The notes beneath the pieces are model-generated. The model saw only the letters and a list, made by a program, of their open reading frames with translations. It was not told the DNA's origin and searched no databases. Shown here in pieces: positions 16,480 to 24,023 of a DNA stretch of 26,186 bases (the stretch's first letter is position 1; each line of letters starts with the position of its first letter). Source of the stretch: JAYOEY01 sp038120295 (GTDB lineage: Bacteria > Pseudomonadota > Alphaproteobacteria > MPNO01 > UBA2964); contig JAYOLL010000036.1 in NCBI GenBank assembly GCA_038120295.1, positions 1 through 26,186 on the forward strand, in the 5' to 3' direction. The translations under genes were made by a program, and so were the position numbers.

Positions 16480-18183
16480 CTAGCTCTCCATGATGGATTT
16501 TCTGCCGAACCACCAGAACAGCAGAATCAGCGGCGTGAGCAACGCGGTCATGACAAGCGTCACCCCAGCGGCCAGGTTCATCGCGCCAGCCTGCCAATAG
16601 CTCCAGATTACCGCCGGCAGCGTCAGATTGTCGTGTCCGACCAGGAACACAGCGACGGTCAGTTCGCGATAGACCAGAATAGCGGACCAGATCCAGACGG
16701 CCATCAGGGTGGGGCGCAGAAGCGGAACGAGGATTTTCCAGGATGTCCTGACAGCCGAAATACCTGATGTGTGCGCGGCTTCTTCGAGTTCCTTGTGGAT
16801 CTGCAGTAGCGCGCTGTTGATCGCACGCGTCGCGAAGCTGATGCGCGTAATGACATAGACGATGGCGATCAGCGTTACCGACCCGTATAGCGGTGCGATG
16901 TCCTTGAGCACGAACAGCGCCAGCAGGAGCGCCGAAATCGCGAGAATGATTTCCGGCAGCGCGTGCGGCAGGAAAGCGCCGAATTCGAGAAGGTAACGGG
17001 CCTTGCTGCGGCTCCTCACGATTAGCCAGGAAACCGCGAACGCGACGACCAGTGTCGCCGCCGGCACGGTGATGACTAGAATGAACGTGTTCTTCATACC
17101 GCGGAGAATAAGACCCCAGTCCATTTCCTCGAGGAACGGTTCCAGCGTCATCAGGCTGAACATCTTGGCCGAAGGCGGGGCCATGTAGGGGATGAAGGCC
17201 GTATAGCCGATCAGCAGCAGCGGGATAAGCTTGGCGGCAATCAAATAAAGCGCGATAAATCCCCAGGCGACCTTGCCCCAGCCGCCGATCTCGATGAGCG
17301 TCGGGCGGTAGCCTTTGCCGGTGACCACGCCATACTGATCGCCCTTGCGCAGTACGCTGCTGTACCACCAGGTCAGAAGAATAGCGACGGCGATCATCAT
17401 GACGCCAAGCGCAGCAGTAATGCCGTGCTGGGCCAGTTCTTCATCGCCGGGATTGGTTTTCTGGAAGATATAGGTGCTGAGCAGATAAACCCGGGAGCCG
17501 AGACCGATGATCGCGGGAATGTCGAACGTCGCGATCCCGATCACGACGATGTAGATAACAGCGGCGAGAATGGCCGGCATGGCGAGCGGCAGCGTGATTC
17601 GCCGCAGGGTGGAGAAAAAGCCCAGCCCGTGAATGCCGGCGGCTTCTTCCAGCGACGGGTTCATTGATTTGAACATCTGCGCGGTCAGAATGAAACCGAG
17701 CGCCGCGAGGCTCATGCCCTGGACGAATCCCATGCCGATGGGCGTTGCGATATTGAACGGCGCATCGGACAGGCCGAAGAGCTGGACCGCCCAGCGGTTG
17801 AGAAATCCGATCCGTTCATGCGCGAGAAAAGTCCAGCCCATCGCCGTATAGATACCGGGAATGAGGAGCCCCAGCGTCATGATGACATAGACCCAGCTCT
17901 TGCCCGGCAGCGTTGTCCGCTCCGTCACCCAGGCAATAGGCAGGCCGATTATCATCGCGACCAAGGTGGCGGTTATCGAAAAAACAACAGTATTGGAAAT
18001 GGCCTCGATAAAGAGCGAGTCGTTGAATACATCAACGTAATTGCTCAAGGTATAGGTCGCGTCGGCTGTCCCCAGAATGCCAGTCTGGAAGCTGATCCAG
18101 ATCAGAATCGATACCAGCAACAGGATGATCAGCATCGGCAGCGATGCGAGGAAGATCAGCGTAGGAGACGAATTGGAATTCAC
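16480..18183 (-). CDS. ABC importer permease, duplicated-domain (FbpB-like)
   Basis: 567-residue inner-membrane permease with two BinPDT_inner-membrane domains in one chain, about six helices each. The EAA loops are visible as SLEEAAGIHGLGFFSTLRRITLPLAMPAIL in the first half and ELEEAAHTSGISAVRTSWKILVPLLRPTLM in the second; these contact the ATPase. The fused layout is typical of ferric-iron (FbpB/SfuB), thiamine and 2-aminoethylphosphonate importers. The start is a GTG at 18183 with only a weak ribosome site, after a 96-base gap that holds a strong hairpin. The ATPase and binding protein are encoded upstream on the same strand. The transported compound is not evident. Confidence 0.9.
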   Translation of the reverse strand: MNSNSSPTLIFLASLPMLIILLLVSILIWISFQTGILGTADATYTLSNYVDVFNDSLFIEAISNTVVFSITATLVAMIIGLPIAWVTERTTLPGKSWVYVIMTLGLLIPGIYTAMGWTFLAHERIGFLNRWAVQLFGLSDAPFNIATPIGMGFVQGMSLAALGFILTAQMFKSMNPSLEEAAGIHGLGFFSTLRRITLPLAMPAILAAVIYIVVIGIATFDIPAIIGLGSRVYLLSTYIFQKTNPGDEELAQHGITAALGVMMIAVAILLTWWYSSVLRKGDQYGVVTGKGYRPTLIEIGGWGKVAWGFIALYLIAAKLIPLLLIGYTAFIPYMAPPSAKMFSLMTLEPFLEEMDWGLILRGMKNTFILVITVPAATLVVAFAVSWLIVRSRSKARYLLEFGAFLPHALPEIILAISALLLALFVLKDIAPLYGSVTLIAIVYVITRISFATRAINSALLQIHKELEEAAHTSGISAVRTSWKILVPLLRPTLMAVWIWSAILVYRELTVAVFLVGHDNLTLPAVIWSYWQAGAMNLAAGVTLVMTALLTPLILLFWWFGRKSIMES

Positions 18184-18230
18184 AGCGAAACTGCTTCTAT
18201 GAAAAAATGAACCTGATCCGGGGAATGGAA

Positions 18231-18253
18231 GCCGGGGAGCGACACTCCCCGGC
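18231..18253 (-). promoter_or_regulatory. Intercistronic hairpin after the binding-protein gene
   Basis: A perfect nine-pair stem, GCCGGGGAG (18231-18239) with CTCCCCGGC (18245-18253), and a five-base loop lies between the binding-protein stop codon and the permease start. On the transcript it is followed by TTCC and not a U-tract, so it is better explained as an mRNA-stabilising or attenuating element that lets the binding protein be made in excess over the permease, as known for maltose-type operons. Confidence 0.6.
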
Positions 18254-18279
18254 CCCTGTCAGAAGTGTATTGCCTCTGC

Positions 18280-19410
18280 TTACTTCTTTTTCTTGCTCTT
18301 CTGCTTGAGGATCTTTTCGAGGCTCTTGCGGTAAGCGGCGTATCCGCCCTGGGCGCCGAGCCATTGAGGCGAGTTCATGACGACCTTGGCGCCCTTTGCC
18401 TGCGCGGCGAGCAGCCGTTTGCGCATCTCGGACTCAGGATAGAGCGGTAGATCCAGCCCGTTCTTCTCCCACATCCATTTCTGGCCGTCCTTCGAATGCA
18501 GGTAAGCCACGAACAGGGCGGCCGCATTCGGGGACTGCGAATTGACAGGCACCATGCCGTAGCGCGTATGCGAGATGACCGCTTCCTTCATCAGCGCATA
18601 GCCGAGCGGCTCGGAACTGCCGGCATTCTGCGCCCGGTTGACATACTGGTCGCCACAGCTGAAGACGAGCATCAGGAACTCGCCGCTGGTCAGCCGATCG
18701 GCCGAACCGCAGCGCATCAGCCCGCCGATCTGGTTGGTCAGTCGTTTGGTAAATTCCGTCATCTTTTCATTGCCAAGCACGCTGGGCATGCCGAATTCGC
18801 GCATGCCGGCCGCGTACGGCGTCGATGCGATCTTGCCCTTGAATTTCGGCTTGAAGACGTCCTCGAAGGACTGGGGAATATCGTCGCCCTTCACGAGATC
18901 GGAGTTGTACATAACACCCACGAGAGAGCCCGCGGATGCCAGCCCGACGCCGCCCGGCGCGACCGGGTCGAACCCGTCCCACTTCAGCGGCTGCCGGTCG
19001 AGATAGGCGAGCCAGTTCATCTTGCGCACAATACCGACCTTGCCGCCCTTAAGCGCGCCGCCGGAATTGTTCCACAACACGTCGGTGCTGGCCGGCTGGC
19101 CGGCTTTCACTTCCCGCGTGAGTTTCGCGACCATCCGGGTCATCGACGGTCCGGGCGTGAACCTGGCCTCGACATTCAGCCCGTACTTCTTGTTCATCTG
19201 CTCGACGACGTGGCGGAAGCCCTTGCCGCCGCTCAGGCTGCTGGACGACCACATGCCGCGGAGGACCTTCTCCTTCTTGGCGCCCGCGATCAGTTCGTCG
19301 AGCGATTTGGGCGGATCCATTGCCTGCGCCGTACCGGCCGCCAGCAGCGCCGTAACCGGCAGGAAAGCCAAGGCTTTCAGTGCCGTCGGTGTTCTGCGTG
19401 ATTTAAACAT
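18280..19410 (-). CDS. Periplasmic substrate-binding protein of the ABC importer
   Basis: 376-residue extracellular solute-binding protein of the ferric-iron/polyamine-type (SBP family 1/FbpA-like) group. A signal peptide is clear: basic start MFKSRRTPTALK, hydrophobic core ALAFLPVTALLAAG, cleavage probably after AQA before MDPPKSLDEL. The mature part has the family layout (KKEKVLRGMWSSS near the start, GVGLASAGSLVGVMYNSDLV at the hinge side, PVNSQSPNAAALFVAYLHSKDGQKW near the end). The C-terminus is highly basic (KQKSKKKK). The ATG at 19410 is favoured by a strong AAAGGAG site seven bases upstream; a reading from 19431 would add seven residues ahead of the signal peptide. Ligand unknown: the tyrosine pattern of iron-binding members cannot be confirmed by eye. 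Confidence 0.9.
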   Translation of the reverse strand: MFKSRRTPTALKALAFLPVTALLAAGTAQAMDPPKSLDELIAGAKKEKVLRGMWSSSSLSGGKGFRHVVEQMNKKYGLNVEARFTPGPSMTRMVAKLTREVKAGQPASTDVLWNNSGGALKGGKVGIVRKMNWLAYLDRQPLKWDGFDPVAPGGVGLASAGSLVGVMYNSDLVKGDDIPQSFEDVFKPKFKGKIASTPYAAGMREFGMPSVLGNEKMTEFTKRLTNQIGGLMRCGSADRLTSGEFLMLVFSCGDQYVNRAQNAGSSEPLGYALMKEAVISHTRYGMVPVNSQSPNAAALFVAYLHSKDGQKWMWEKNGLDLPLYPESEMRKRLLAAQAKGAKVVMNSPQWLGAQGGYAAYRKSLEKILKQKSKKKK

Positions 19411-19458
19411 AAACGTCTCCTTTCCTCTCACTGTTCTGGTTTGCGATGATCTTTTTTT

Positions 19459-19487
19459 GGGGGGGTGTTATCGGACCCCCTCTTTTT
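19459..19487 (+). terminator. Hairpin with T-run, plus-strand orientation
   Basis: GGGGGGGT and ACCCCCTC pair (19459-19466 with 19475-19482, one G-U) around an eight-base loop, followed on the plus strand by TTTTTG. It lies in the 130-base gap between the ATPase and binding-protein genes, which are both on the minus strand. In the sense direction the hairpin is followed by a run of A, so it would not terminate the operon but could act as a processing or stability element; on the plus strand it would stop antisense transcription. Confidence 0.4.
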
Positions 19488-19540
19488 GTCCTTACGATGG
19501 TAACGAATTTGCGTGGGTTGAATTCCATCAGGCCGATGCC

Positions 19541-20656
19541 TCAAGCGGCCGCCATGGACGCCATGATGAAATCCGTATTGGCGTCGGTTGCCGGGAATAC
19601 CATGATGTCGGACGGATTAACCGCAATATGCAGCTTGTCGCCCTGAAGCCTTGGCGCGTCGCGGCTCTTTCCGGCCAGTTCCGATTCGGATGCCTGCGCA
19701 TCGAACGCGTACTGATCGCCGAGGAAGACAGTATCTTTGAGGTCCGCCTGAAAATGGTTGGTCTGCTGGCTAAAAGCGTCGTCGGAAAATTCCATGTGTT
19801 CCGGCCGGAAGCCGATCCAGACATCTTTTTCCGTCGCCGCGCCGGCAGGAACGGCGAATGAGCCGACCTTGGTATTCACCACATCGCCCGACTCCATCTG
19901 GCCGGGCAGCCAGTTGACGGTGCCGAAGAATTCGGCGACTTCGGGACAGTTAGGATTGGTATATAGCTCGATTGGCGAACCGTACTGCAACAGCTTGCCG
20001 AAGCTCATCATCGCGATCTTGTCGGCGATGGCCATCGCCTCGATCTGGTCGTGCGTGACGTAAAGGACGGTCGCGCCGAGCTGCTTGGAAAGCCCGCGAA
20101 TCTTGCCGCGGACTTCTTCGCGCAACCTGGCGTCGAGGTTGGAAAGCGGCTCATCCATCAGCAGCACGTTGGGGTTGACGGCGATCGCGCGCGCCAGCGC
20201 GACGCGCTGCTGCTGCCCGCCGCTCAACAGCGTTGCAGGCCGGTCGATCTGCTCGTCGAGCTGCACCATCGATAGCGCCTGCTGGACGCGGGCGCGGACC
20301 TGGCTCTTGTCGATTTTCTGCGTGCCTTCGGTAAGCGGCAGCGCGACATTCTCGTAAACCGTCAGATGGGGCCACACGGCATAGGACTGGAACACCATGC
20401 CGAAGCCGCGGTCCTGCGGCGACACCCAGACGGGTGGCGCGCCTGAAAACACCGTTCGGTCGCCGATATTGATGGTCCCGGAATCGGGTCGCTCCAGCCC
20501 CGCTACCGCGCGCAGCAATGTCGTTTTGCCCGACCCGCTGGCGCCGATGATGACGAAGAATTCGCCGGGTTCGACGTCGAGAGACAGATTGTCGAGCGCG
20601 GCGACCTCGCCGTCGGTAACGGTAAAGACCTTCCGCAGATCCTTGATGGTGATCAA
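19541..20656 (-). CDS. ABC importer ATPase (FbpC/PotA-like)
   Basis: 371-residue ATP-binding subunit that would drive the importer. Walker A GASGSGKT (38-45), Q-loop Q90, signature LSGGQ (144-148), Walker B LLMDEP (D168, E169), D-loop SNLD, and switch His H202 in YVTHDQIEAM. Residues from about 245 form the C-terminal TOBE-type regulatory domain (IGFRPEHMEF at about 281-290 is characteristic). Such an ATPase with C-terminal domain fits the polyamine/iron/phosphonate group. The start is TTG at 20656 supported by AGGGAG seven bases upstream. It is the first gene of the ATPase - binding protein - permease - hydrolase series; the order with the ATPase first and the binding protein second is somewhat unusual. 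Confidence 0.93.
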   Translation of the reverse strand: MITIKDLRKVFTVTDGEVAALDNLSLDVEPGEFFVIIGASGSGKTTLLRAVAGLERPDSGTINIGDRTVFSGAPPVWVSPQDRGFGMVFQSYAVWPHLTVYENVALPLTEGTQKIDKSQVRARVQQALSMVQLDEQIDRPATLLSGGQQQRVALARAIAVNPNVLLMDEPLSNLDARLREEVRGKIRGLSKQLGATVLYVTHDQIEAMAIADKIAMMSFGKLLQYGSPIELYTNPNCPEVAEFFGTVNWLPGQMESGDVVNTKVGSFAVPAGAATEKDVWIGFRPEHMEFSDDAFSQQTNHFQADLKDTVFLGDQYAFDAQASESELAGKSRDAPRLQGDKLHIAVNPSDIMVFPATDANTDFIMASMAAA

Positions 20657-20785
20657 CGCGATACTCCCTGCTTTGTCGAGGCTGCTCTTCGCGGCAGCGC
20701 TTCAGATCAGAAGAGTACGGTCAAAAATGATGAGGCGCCAGTGGCAAGATGCCTTTCGCTTCAGCGCGCGATTTTCGGAATTCCG

Positions 20786-20827
20786 GCCCTTACCGATCCT
20801 CCCTTACTGATCCGCCCTTACTGATCC
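20786..20827. repeat. Three tandem 14-bp units at the end of the decarboxylase-like gene
   Basis: GCCCTTACCGATCC, TCCCTTACTGATCC and GCCCTTACTGATCC follow one another with no spacer (20786-20799, 20800-20813, 20814-20827). The last unit carries the TAA stop codon and last two codons of the NMT1/Pht5-like gene on the minus strand. As 14 is not a multiple of three, the copies place TAA in all three frames after the gene. Probably a slippage product. Confidence 0.7.
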
Positions 20828-21810
20828 ATCGTGCTTTTCGCGAAAACCTCGTCGAGCGCGACGAGCCTCGGCGTCAGCCCTTGCTCATAGGAATAGAGCG
20901 CGGCGGCTTCCAGTGTCTCGCGGTTGGCGGCGACGCCGTGCTGGACCAGCGGTTCGCGCAGCGCGTCGTACGCGTCTTTCGATATCAGGCCGGACACCCG
21001 GTAGTACTCGACATGTTCGAGCCGCTGACGGTTGGCGATCTCGTTCGCTTCCTTGAAGGCCTTCAGAATGTTCAGCGGCAACCAGGGGTTTTCCTCCACG
21101 ATCGACCGGCGCGCCACCATCATGTGGTTGATCGGGAAGATATTGGTCTTGCGATAGAAGCGCAGCCCCTCGGCGGCCGGGTCGGGGAAGAGCGGCCGGA
21201 AATCCGGATGGTTATGCAGGTCCGCCGTGCTACGGTCGATCAGGTCGCCGTGTGGAAGATAGACGAGCGCCGCGTCGAGCTCTCCCGCAAGGAACATCTC
21301 GCCCATGTTGGTTTCCGGCGGAATGAAATGAAACTTCACGCCTTCTGGCGGCTGGAAACCGGTTGCGCCGCCATGGCTGACATTGGGCACCCGTTCCATC
21401 CAGAATTCCATGTCGGTCTGATCGACGCCGAACTCGTATTTCAGAATGCCACGCGACCAGAGCGCCGCCGTCATCTGGTATTCCGGCAGGCCCACCCGCT
21501 TGCCCTTCAGATCCTCCGGCTTCTCGATCCCTGCGCCCTTGCGGACGATCGCCCAGTTCTGAAAAAAGTGATGGGTGGTGAAGACGGGGATTCCGGTCCA
21601 GTCGGTATTGCCCGCCGCCGTCGCCTTGATGAAGGACGAGAACGACATTTCGGAGATGTCGAACTCGCCGAATTTCAGCTGACGCCAGAACATTTCGGCG
21701 GGTTGCAAGGGCGTATGAAGTAAATCCACACCGTCGATCGTCACTGACCCATCCATGATCGGCCTTGTGCGCGGATTGGTATCCGTCGCCATGCTGAGTT
21801 TGAGTTTCAT
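20818..21810 (-). CDS. NMT1/4,5-dihydroxyphthalate-decarboxylase-like protein
   Basis: 330-residue protein with the periplasmic-binding-protein type II fold of the NMT1/ThiY group, closest in style to proteins annotated 4,5-dihydroxyphthalate decarboxylase (Pht5): short start MKLKLSMATDTNPRTRPIMDG, then FGEFDISEMSFSSFI, LKGKRVGLPEYQMTAALWSRG, AGELDAALVYLP and FPINHMMVARRSIVEENPW. There is no signal peptide, so a cytoplasmic enzyme fits better than a transport protein, though some family members are annotated as binding proteins. A strong AAGGAG eight bases upstream fixes the ATG at 21810; a longer reading from 21879 would run into the palindromic repeat and is rejected. It lies 160 bases upstream of the importer ATPase on the same strand. 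The reaction is not proven by sequence. Confidence 0.75.
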   Translation of the reverse strand: MKLKLSMATDTNPRTRPIMDGSVTIDGVDLLHTPLQPAEMFWRQLKFGEFDISEMSFSSFIKATAAGNTDWTGIPVFTTHHFFQNWAIVRKGAGIEKPEDLKGKRVGLPEYQMTAALWSRGILKYEFGVDQTDMEFWMERVPNVSHGGATGFQPPEGVKFHFIPPETNMGEMFLAGELDAALVYLPHGDLIDRSTADLHNHPDFRPLFPDPAAEGLRFYRKTNIFPINHMMVARRSIVEENPWLPLNILKAFKEANEIANRQRLEHVEYYRVSGLISKDAYDALREPLVQHGVAANRETLEAAALYSYEQGLTPRLVALDEVFAKSTMDQ

Positions 21811-21857
21811 TTTATTTTCTCCTTCGGATCTCAATCTGCTGACGCAGATGCGCACCA

Positions 21858-21921
21858 GCCCTCTCCCCCTCCCGGCCACCCATCAGGATACTCTCGTGGG
21901 TGGCCGGGAGGGGGAGAGGGC
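21858..21921. repeat. Large G/C-rich palindromic repeat, first copy
   Basis: Two perfect 25-base arms, 21858-21882 and 21897-21921, form an inverted repeat around a 14-base loop containing AGGATACTC. Part of the right arm (21902-21926) is repeated at 21931-21955. It lies upstream of the decarboxylase-like gene. The form (short palindrome, no ORF, intergenic) fits a REP-like dispersed repeat; membership of a genome-wide family cannot be tested from one window. Confidence 0.75.
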
Positions 21922-21956
21922 CGGCGGGGGGGCCGGGAGGGGGAGAGGGCCGGCGC

Positions 21957-21966
21957 NNNNNNNNNN
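21957..21966. other. Assembly gap (10 N)
   Basis: Ten undetermined bases inside the palindromic repeat region. Gap size may be nominal. The sequence on its right side (21967-22060) consists largely of long C and G runs and is likely to contain base-calling errors. Confidence 0.95.
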
Positions 21967-21984
21967 TTACCCCCTTGGTATCTC

Positions 21985-22079
21985 ACCGCCCCCCCCCCCC
22001 GGCCCCCCACCCCCCCCCCCCCCCCGCCCACCCAGCCGTATACTCGGGGGGGGGGCGGGGTGGGGGAGAGGGCCGGCGC
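21985..22079. repeat. Degraded second copy of the palindromic repeat
   Basis: After long C runs, CACCCAGCCGTATACTCG (about 22029-22046) matches the centre of the first copy (CACCCATCAGGATACTC), and GGGGGAGAGGGCCGGCGCAG (about 22062-22081) matches its right arm and flank. In between, the sequence collapses to G runs. This looks like a second copy read with low quality, and less likely a real diverged copy. Confidence 0.5.
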
Positions 22080-22092
22080 AGATTTGAAATTT

Positions 22093-22941
22093 TCAAGGAA
22101 GCCGCCAGGCCGTGTCGTTGCCGCATTCGACCGCCTTGTCGCGATAGAGCGTCACCGCCCGTTCATGGCACGCAATCGTCGCGGGGTCGTCGGGCGAAAC
22201 CGGTGGCCGCTCGTCGAGCGGAAAGTGGCCGTAATCGTCCGTTCCCCGCACCAGCATGGCGCTCGCCTGCAGTATGGTCGTTTGCCGCACATGGGTCGGC
22301 ATAAAGCCGCCGGAAATGCCGATGCGCCGGTCGTCGCCGTGGTTGGGGCGCGACGAATGCAGCAGGGCGACATGGTGCAAGGACATTTCGCCGGGCCGGA
22401 GGGGCATCGGCACCGCCTTCGACTCGTCGATTTCCACCTGCGCCCGCATCCCGCTGGCCAGCAGATTGTCCTCGTTAAGTTCCGTATTCGCGGTCGGGAT
22501 CTCCCCCTGCAGGTGAGACCCCGGCAGGACCTGCATGCAGCCGCTGTCTTCGGACGCCGGCGACAGCGCGACCCAGGCGCTGACCAGCTCCAGCGGATCG
22601 AGCCCGTAATAGGTGCAGTCCTGGTGCCAGCTGACATAGGAGCCGGTCTCGGGCTCCTTCACCCAGGCGCCGCACTGGTACTGCAGGATGTTCGGGCCGA
22701 TGACGTCCTCGACCGCGTCCAGCACCGCGTCACTGGTGAACAGCTCATAGACCCAGGGAAACAGAAGAGAGCATTTGGTGCGCTGCGTGCCGTGCAGCGA
22801 TTTACCCTGCGCAGCCTCGAACGCCTCGATCTTTTGCCGGATCGCAGCGGCTTCGTCTTCGGCCATCACACGAACCGGCGAGACATAGCCGTCGCGCCGG
22901 TACTGTTCGACCTGTTCATCGGTAAGACGTTTAGGACACAT
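22093..22941 (-). CDS. PhyH-family (phytanoyl-CoA dioxygenase-like) oxygenase
   Basis: 282-residue Fe(II)/2-oxoglutarate oxygenase of the PhyH family, cytoplasmic. The start KRLTDEQVEQYRRDGYVSPVRVM is characteristic. Iron ligands are H106 and D108 in SWHQDCTYYG and H195 in LLHSSRPNHGDDRRIGIS; R206 would bind 2-oxoglutarate. ALSPASEDSGCMQVLPGSHLQGEI is the usual strand around the metal. A longer open frame reaches 23016, but the family start and length favour the ATG at 22941; neither has a clear ribosome site. It is divergent from the DapA-like operon and about 280 bases upstream of the decarboxylase-like gene on the same strand. Members hydroxylate small organic acids, phosphonates, ectoine or acyl-CoA; this one's substrate is unknown. 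Confidence 0.88.
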   Translation of the reverse strand: MCPKRLTDEQVEQYRRDGYVSPVRVMAEDEAAAIRQKIEAFEAAQGKSLHGTQRTKCSLLFPWVYELFTSDAVLDAVEDVIGPNILQYQCGAWVKEPETGSYVSWHQDCTYYGLDPLELVSAWVALSPASEDSGCMQVLPGSHLQGEIPTANTELNEDNLLASGMRAQVEIDESKAVPMPLRPGEMSLHHVALLHSSRPNHGDDRRIGISGGFMPTHVRQTTILQASAMLVRGTDDYGHFPLDERPPVSPDDPATIACHERAVTLYRDKAVECGNDTAWRLP

Positions 22942-23045
22942 GATTGGAAAATTCGAGCATGCCGGACGGGCCGAGTCAACGCGCCGGCGGGCATGGCGGA
23001 AAAGACGATATTTCATTAGATTGAACGGGGGCGGAATCGGATCAG

Positions 23046-23076
23046 TCCGGTTTACGCCGGAAACACGCTACCGGAA
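23046..23076. promoter_or_regulatory. Possible operator: clustered CCGGA half-sites
   Basis: In the roughly 175-base gap between the divergent PhyH and DapA-like genes, TCCGG (23046-23050) and CCGGA (23057-23061) form a short inverted repeat with a six-base spacer, and a further CCGGA lies at 23071-23075. Position and symmetry would suit a regulator site, but each half-site is short in a GC-rich genome and no regulator gene is adjacent. Confidence 0.25.
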
Positions 23077-23117
23077 GCACTCCAATTGGGTCGCACGGGC
23101 ATACGAAAGGCGAAACG

Positions 23118-24008
23118 ATGGATAAGGGCGTTCTGATACCAGTCATCACGCCGTTCGAGGACGATAGCTCGGTCGATGAGACGACGCTGCGTCAGCTGGT
23201 CGATTTCTACGCCGCGGCGGAGGTGCAGGGACTGTTTGCGCTGGGCTCATCCGGACAGGGGCCGGCGCTGTCGGAGGCCGAACGCAGATCGGTCGCCGAA
23301 ATCATCATGGATCAGGCGCAGGGTCGGTTGCCGGTTATCATCCATGTCGGGACCGCCGACACCCCGACGACGGTGGCGCTGGCGAAACATGCCGCCGAGC
23401 TCAACGCCGACGCCATCGGGGTGATTCCTCCCTATTACTATTGCGATGCTCCGCAATCGGCGATTCTCGAACATTACCGGCGGATTGCCGAGGCGGTGGC
23501 GCTGCCGATCTATATCTACGAGAACCCGAAATATTGCGGCATCTCGATCTCGCCCGAATTCGGCGTCGAGCTGAAAAAGCAGGTGCCGACCATCCGCGGC
23601 ATGAAGGTTGCCTACGGTGCGGGCGCGATGGAGGATTATGTCAGGCTGTTCCCTGGCGACGTGTCGGTCTTCACGGGCAACGCGGACATCTTCGGGCTGG
23701 TGCCGTTCGGCGTAGCCGGCATGATCAACCCGCCGACTAGTTCGGTGCCGGAGCTGTGTGTCGCGCTGTATCGCGCGCTCGCCCGCGAGGACTATGTCGA
23801 GGCGGCGGAACTGCAGGCGAAGGTCAACCGCATCACCCAGATGTTCATTTCGACGCAGAAGAAATACGGCCGCGGCACGATCGCCGAGACCTACCGGTTG
23901 CGGGGCATACAGGTGAAACGCTTCCCGCGCTGGGAAACCGCGCCGCTGCCGGCGGAAGCAATTGACGCAATGCGCGAGACCTATTGCGAGGTGGGAATAA
24001 TCGACTGA
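23118..24008 (+). CDS. DapA/NAL-family lyase or aldolase, not true DapA
   Basis: 296-residue class I (Schiff-base) aldolase/lyase with the (beta/alpha)8 fold of the dihydrodipicolinate synthase family. The Schiff-base lysine is K163 in IRGMKVAYG and the catalytic tyrosine Y134 in YIYENP. Two DapA features are missing: the GTTGE loop is GSSGQ (43-47, Thr to Ser and Glu to Gln), and the Arg of YNVPSRTG that binds the second substrate's carboxylate is replaced (YENPKYCG). So it should not make dihydrodipicolinate; a pyruvate-type aldolase, hydratase or dehydratase acting in catabolism fits better. A GAAAGG ribosome site precedes the ATG. It is the first gene of a plus-strand operon with a Rieske oxygenase 15 bases downstream. 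Confidence 0.88.
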   Translation: MDKGVLIPVITPFEDDSSVDETTLRQLVDFYAAAEVQGLFALGSSGQGPALSEAERRSVAEIIMDQAQGRLPVIIHVGTADTPTTVALAKHAAELNADAIGVIPPYYYCDAPQSAILEHYRRIAEAVALPIYIYENPKYCGISISPEFGVELKKQVPTIRGMKVAYGAGAMEDYVRLFPGDVSVFTGNADIFGLVPFGVAGMINPPTSSVPELCVALYRALAREDYVEAAELQAKVNRITQMFISTQKKYGRGTIAETYRLRGIQVKRFPRWETAPLPAEAIDAMRETYCEVGIID

Positions 24009-24023
24009 CCATGGTGGGCTGAG

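Noticed and set aside
21831..22092. Coding sequence through the palindromic region
   Set aside because: Open frames here consist of Gly/Pro/Arg runs from homopolymers and pass through undetermined bases.
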